NCBI GenBank assembly: GCA_949127775.1
Contig: CASBQF010000272.1
Span: 18,024-82,023, forward strand
DNA from: Oscillatoriales cyanobacterium PMM_0080
GTDB taxonomy: Bacteria; Cyanobacteriota; Cyanobacteriia; Cyanobacteriales; Microcoleaceae
DNA: 64,000 nucleotides
Direction: 5' to 3'
Position 1 is the first letter of the stretch; each line of letters opens with the position of its first letter. This document shows, in pieces, positions 60,070 to 64,000 of the stretch. The notes beneath the pieces were generated by a model. It saw only the letters and a program-made list of their open reading frames with translations. It did no database searches and was not told the origin of the DNA. Position numbers and translations under genes: made by a program.

Positions 60070-62076
60070 CTACTCTGCTGCTTGGAGAATCACTTCTTGG
60101 AAGTTAATCGCGTCCGATCGCGGATCGCAGTGAGTGACTTTGACTTCTAGCCGATCGCCTATTTCGATCGATCGACCAAACCGCATCGCCAATTCCAAAC
60201 CCAACTCTTCCAACAAAATCAATCCTAGATTGCTATCTTCCCGTAGCCAGCGCAACATTAAAGCTTCCCAAACTTCCTCCGGGTTGCGACGCAAATATTC
60301 CAATCCCCAATAGCGATTGGTTTGGCGTTCGACACTAGAAGCTTCCCTGACTGCTGTACCCAGACACATCACAATATCCTGCATTTCTTCAGGAGAAAAA
60401 GGCTGAGGTTCATCGCGCAAATGAGCTTTGATTTGGAAATGAGTCAGCAAATCGGTATAACGCCGAATCGGAGAAGTGACTTGAGTGTACGCTTCCAAAC
60501 CCAAACTAGAGTGCCTTCCAGGAGTCAAATTCATCTCACTGCGGGGCATACAGCGACGCACAGCGCAAGCGCGGGCTGGGCCTGCGGGTACAGCCAGCAG
60601 TTCTTCCTCTGGTGGGAGTTCCGGCTGGGGCTGATGGCGGTAGGGTATCGCTAAGCTGTGAGTTTGACCGTAGCGGGCTGCGACTTCGCCAGCTAAAATC
60701 ATCATCTCAGCTACTAATAATCGGGCTGTGGAGTCGTCGATGACGTGGATTTTGATTTCATCGCCGTTGACTTTGATCACCGATTCTGGCATGAAAATGC
60801 TGATTGCACCTTGGGTTTCCCGCCATTTTTGTCGCAGTTTGGCGAGGGTGGCGATCGCACTTATTTCCGGTTCTGCTTCGATTCCCAACTCCAACATCTC
60901 ATCTACATCATCGTAGGTTAAGCGGTAGGTAGGTTTCACAGTGCTGATGTGAATACTGTAATCTTCGATTGCACCAGTCTCATCTAAAAGAATGCTAAAG
61001 CTGAGAGCACTGCACTCTTTACCTTGAATCAAACTCATCGGCCCAGTTGCCAATTCTGGGGGAAACATCGGGATCATCCCCGTTGGAAGGTAAACCGTCG
61101 TGGTACGCTTCCTGGCTTCCATGTCGAGTTCGTCTCCGGGGGAGAGTAAGCGCGTGGGATCTGCTATGTGTATCCAGAGACGTTGCTGGCCATTTTCCAG
61201 GAATTCTAAGCTGAGTCCGTCGTCTATTTCGGTAGTGCTTTCATCATCAATGGTGTAAACCTTGAGATGAGTCAAATCTAGACGACTTTTGTCGGAGTCG
61301 CTTGGCAGATTTTCTAAGCAGCGTTGAACTCCTTCTAATACCTTGGCTGGTAACTGTAGGGGAATTTGGCTACGTCGCAAAAACAGGTTTTCGTGGTGAC
61401 TCCACAGGCCGAGATCGACTAAGAGTTGAAAAGCTGCTTCGGGATTTTCGGAACGTTCTAAGCTGGCTAAGGTTTCTAGGGCTGGGGTGCGGTGTGTTGC
61501 TTCTTCTCCCAGGGTGGCAAATCGTTCGAGGGCATCAAGGCGAGTTCGATCGCTACTTGCCCAATCTACATTTTCGCCGGCCAGTCGCTGCTTGACTCGA
61601 TCCCAAAATCCTTGGGATTCTTGGTGTCGCTGCTGTTCTACTTCTTGCTGGTGTTTGATTTCGGCTACTTGGGCGGCCGATCGCGGTTCGTAGCGATCGC
61701 CCTTTTGTTTGAAATACAATTTGTCTGTTGACAACAAACAATAGGCTGCATAACATTGTGCCGCAGTGCGATCGGAAAATAGGAGCACCGCTAAGGATTC
61801 CGGATCTGCGGTTTCTCCGCCGTCTACTAGCAATTCCCAAGCTACTTCTAGACTGGATGGATCTGAGTAAACTTCTACTTCTTTGAGAAATTTTGGAATA
61901 TCGGAGGGTTTGTAGGTTTCTCCAGCAATTTCATAGGTGATTTGTTTAGGCGGTATGCTGTGCGGTTGACTATTTTCGTCTACCAATACCCAATTTTTTT
62001 TGCCGTCGGGGCGATCGGCCACAGCTAGACGGCGGTCGCCGTGCAGTCTAAATTCTACTAAGGTTCCCTTCTCCAC
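60070..62076 (-). CDS. RNB-domain exoribonuclease (RNase II/VacB)
   Basis: 'DLTHLKVYTIDDESTTEIDDGLSLE', 'LWIHIADPTRLLSPGDELD', 'YTQVTSPIRRYTDLLTHFQI'. Confidence 0.95.
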   Translation of the reverse strand: MEKGTLVEFRLHGDRRLAVADRPDGKKNWVLVDENSQPHSIPPKQITYEIAGETYKPSDIPKFLKEVEVYSDPSSLEVAWELLVDGGETADPESLAVLLFSDRTAAQCYAAYCLLSTDKLYFKQKGDRYEPRSAAQVAEIKHQQEVEQQRHQESQGFWDRVKQRLAGENVDWASSDRTRLDALERFATLGEEATHRTPALETLASLERSENPEAAFQLLVDLGLWSHHENLFLRRSQIPLQLPAKVLEGVQRCLENLPSDSDKSRLDLTHLKVYTIDDESTTEIDDGLSLEFLENGQQRLWIHIADPTRLLSPGDELDMEARKRTTTVYLPTGMIPMFPPELATGPMSLIQGKECSALSFSILLDETGAIEDYSIHISTVKPTYRLTYDDVDEMLELGIEAEPEISAIATLAKLRQKWRETQGAISIFMPESVIKVNGDEIKIHVIDDSTARLLVAEMMILAGEVAARYGQTHSLAIPYRHQPQPELPPEEELLAVPAGPARACAVRRCMPRSEMNLTPGRHSSLGLEAYTQVTSPIRRYTDLLTHFQIKAHLRDEPQPFSPEEMQDIVMCLGTAVREASSVERQTNRYWGLEYLRRNPEEVWEALMLRWLREDSNLGLILLEELGLELAMRFGRSIEIGDRLEVKVTHCDPRSDAINFQEVILQAAE

Positions 62077-62251
62077 TTGCCAGTTTTATATTTTATATTT
62101 TAGATTTTTACATTTGCGACTTATCTAATTTCGATTTGGGGATTTTAGATTTTGGAGACTTGTATTTTTTCTGGTTAAATGACGTAAAAACGTTATTTTC
62201 GCCTAGCTTCTATGACCGTCCAAAATCTAAAATCTAAAATCCAAAATCCGA

Positions 62252-62467
62252 TTAGCCTTCTTGGTTTACGAAGGGCATCAGAGCTACAATTCTGGCTCTT
62301 TTGATGCTTCGAGTCAGGTCTCGTTGCTGTCTTGCTGTCAGGCCTGTAATCCGGCGGGGCAGGATTTTACCACGTTCTGTGACGTATTTTTTGAGCAAAT
62401 CGACATCTTTGTAGTCGATCGGATCTCCTGGTTTGATTGGCGATACACGCCGGCGAAAGTAAGTCAT
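62252..62467 (-). CDS. rpsR: 30S ribosomal protein S18
   Basis: '[50 protein letters not shown]'. Confidence 0.97.
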   Translation of the reverse strand: MTYFRRRVSPIKPGDPIDYKDVDLLKKYVTERGKILPRRITGLTARQQRDLTRSIKRARIVALMPFVNQEG

Positions 62468-62474
62468 GGTTTCT

Positions 62475-62632
62475 TGTTTGTTGACTGTTGACTGTTGTCT
62501 GTTGACTGTTGTCTGTTAGTTGCTAGCCGTCAGGAAAGCATTTGTGAGTTATCTGCTTTTCCTGGGTCAATATCAATTGCCAATGACTACTGACTAATGA
62601 CTAATGACTAATGACCACTGACCACTGACTAC
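62475..62632. repeat. Bipolar heptamer array region between rpsR and rpmG
   Basis: 'ttgactgttgactgttgtctgttgactg' at one side; 'aatgactactgactaatgactaatgactaatgaccactgacc' at the other. Confidence 0.85.
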
Positions 62633-62817
62633 TTGATCTCTTTGTGAGTCGTGTGCTTGTTGCAATGGGGGCAGAACTTTTTGAGTTCCAGCCGCGCCGT
62701 CGTGTTGCGACGGTTCTTGGAGGTGGTGTACCGAGACACGCCTTTCGAGCGTTTGCTCGCGTTTGTTCGGCACTCAGTACACTCTAGGGTAATTACGATG
62801 CGGACGCCTTTAGCCAT
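62629..62817 (-). CDS. rpmG: 50S ribosomal protein L33
   Basis: '[19 protein letters not shown]...[33 protein letters not shown]'. Confidence 0.97.
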   Translation of the reverse strand: MAKGVRIVITLECTECRTNASKRSKGVSRYTTSKNRRNTTARLELKKFCPHCNKHTTHKEIK

Positions 62818-62855
62818 AATTCTAAATAAATTTCGACTAATTTAAACACAATTTG

Positions 62856-63389
62856 TTATCTTCTCACATTAGTCTGCACTTGGTCAAGCAATCTTTTAAC
62901 TTTGATATCGAGGGAGTAGCCGCGGCGAGTGCCGATGACGATCGTCCCGCCGAGTCGATCGTGGAAAGCTTGCGGAAACCGGGAGGTGTCGGTGAAGGCA
63001 ACGCTACAGTCGATCGCCAGGGGCAACATCAGCAGCACAACGCCCGCATTAGTAGAGGTGAGTCCCCCGAGGGCTAGGAAGGCTAGAGCCGCGCAAGCGC
63101 CAAGCAAAGCCTCGCGTTTGGACAATTCTTGCAGGCCGGGAGTGCGATCGAGTCTGGGATCGATAATTTTGATATCTACAGCCCAGCGGCCAAGACTTTG
63201 ACCTTTATTTTTCCTGACGATGGCTACGCGCATAATCAGCCACAGTAGGACAAAAAATACGGTTTGGGCGATCGGATTTGTGCCCAGAAGCAAACTGGGC
63301 AGCCAAACGGCGAAGCCGTCGATGCAGAAAGCAGCAGCGCGGCGGCCAATTGTGACTTTGGGAAGCAGAGGAACTAGATCGGAACTCAT
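62856..63389 (-). CDS. RDD-family membrane protein
   Basis: 'GRRAAAFCIDGFAVWLPSLL', 'KNKGQSLGRWAVDIKIIDPR'. Confidence 0.85.
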   Translation of the reverse strand: MSSDLVPLLPKVTIGRRAAAFCIDGFAVWLPSLLLGTNPIAQTVFFVLLWLIMRVAIVRKNKGQSLGRWAVDIKIIDPRLDRTPGLQELSKREALLGACAALAFLALGGLTSTNAGVVLLMLPLAIDCSVAFTDTSRFPQAFHDRLGGTIVIGTRRGYSLDIKVKRLLDQVQTNVRR

Positions 63390-63462
63390 GGGCCAAAAAA
63401 GAATTACTTTGAAATGCGTAAGTCCTGTTTCTATCGTAATTCAATTTATCTCCACTCACAAC

Positions 63463-63876
63463 TCATATCGCACTTTGGCTAACAAACCAATTTTCAACTT
63501 TCAAACCATCGAAACCTTGAAAATTAGAAACGTTATTAGTCACTAGAACTAAATTATTACAGTAAGCTCTACTCGCAATCTGCCCATCAGCGAATGCAGG
63601 AGTTTTGCCTATCTTAGATAATCTAGCTCTTTCCTTTGCGTGCCATTGTGCAGATGTAAGATCGTAATTAAGGATTGGCATTTTCAGAGGAATTTGACTA
63701 ATATAAGCCAAAAAAAACTGACTTTTTTTAGATTCAGCTAAACGCAAACATCCATATAAAAGTTCATGAATAACCACGGTTGCTGTCCCAACTTCTCGTT
63801 GATGTTCACTAAGCTTTTGAGTCACACTAACATTAGGCTCTAGGCGAGTCACTTCCGAGATAATATTTGTATCCAA
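63463..63876 (-). CDS. PIN-domain VapC-like toxin
   Basis: 'DTNIISEVTRLEPN', 'VVIHELLYGCLRL', 'AFADGQIASRAYCNNLVLVTNNVSNFQGFDGLKVENW'; TTG start. Confidence 0.88.
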   Translation of the reverse strand: MDTNIISEVTRLEPNVSVTQKLSEHQREVGTATVVIHELLYGCLRLAESKKSQFFLAYISQIPLKMPILNYDLTSAQWHAKERARLSKIGKTPAFADGQIASRAYCNNLVLVTNNVSNFQGFDGLKVENWFVSQSAI

Positions 63877-63912
63877 TAAATATTTTGGTTCTTCCTTACT
63901 TGGTATGCCAAA

Positions 63913-64000
63913 CTAACAATTAAAATGCCAAGTAAGCAAACATCTATTTTTGTAGTTTTCAAAATTTCTAAAGCCATATGCAGAACGTTTTATCAACTTA
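63913..64000 (-). mobile_element. C-terminus of an ISL3-like transposase (runs off window)
   Basis: Reverse strand reads ...KLIKRSAYGFRNFENYKNRCLLTWHFNC*, resembling ISL3-family transposase C-termini. Confidence 0.75.

Overview
A 64 kb chromosomal window from a filamentous cyanobacterium. This is inferred from dense GCGATCGC (HIP1) sites and from thf1/psb29, cpcT, ndhS, cyanobacterial hfq, ictB-like and exosortase genes; the genus cannot be fixed from sequence alone (Oscillatoriales/Microcoleus-like is a guess). Layout: (i) 0.4-13.8 kb, a surface/exo-polysaccharide locus (Wzy-like, Wzx, seven or more glycosyltransferases, NAD-epimerase, WecG/TagA); (ii) 14-20.9 kb, mixed housekeeping and small secreted proteins; (iii) 21-28 kb, an accessory island with a split XPB-type helicase pair, an overlapping ATPase + Toprim-like gene pair resembling a two-gene OLD/PARIS-type defence system, and a broken xisI-like gene; (iv) 28-47 kb, mostly core metabolism and photosynthesis genes; (v) 48-52.6 kb, an exosortase with an adjacent VIT/vWA PEP-CTERM membrane protein; (vi) 52.6-63.4 kb, smpB, ictB-like, a degenerate histidine kinase, an acyltransferase, RNase II, rpsR, rpmG and an RDD protein; (vii) an orphan VapC-like toxin and the C-terminus of an ISL3-like transposase at the right edge. 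The most unusual content is non-coding. Palindromic repeats appear to be inserted in frame in at least three enzyme genes. A MITE-like family has exact terminal inverted repeats and 9-10 bp target duplications. Heptamer tandem arrays between co-directional genes switch strand polarity part-way through the intergenic gap. No tRNA, rRNA or CRISPR array was recognised. All family calls are by eye from motifs; no searches were run.
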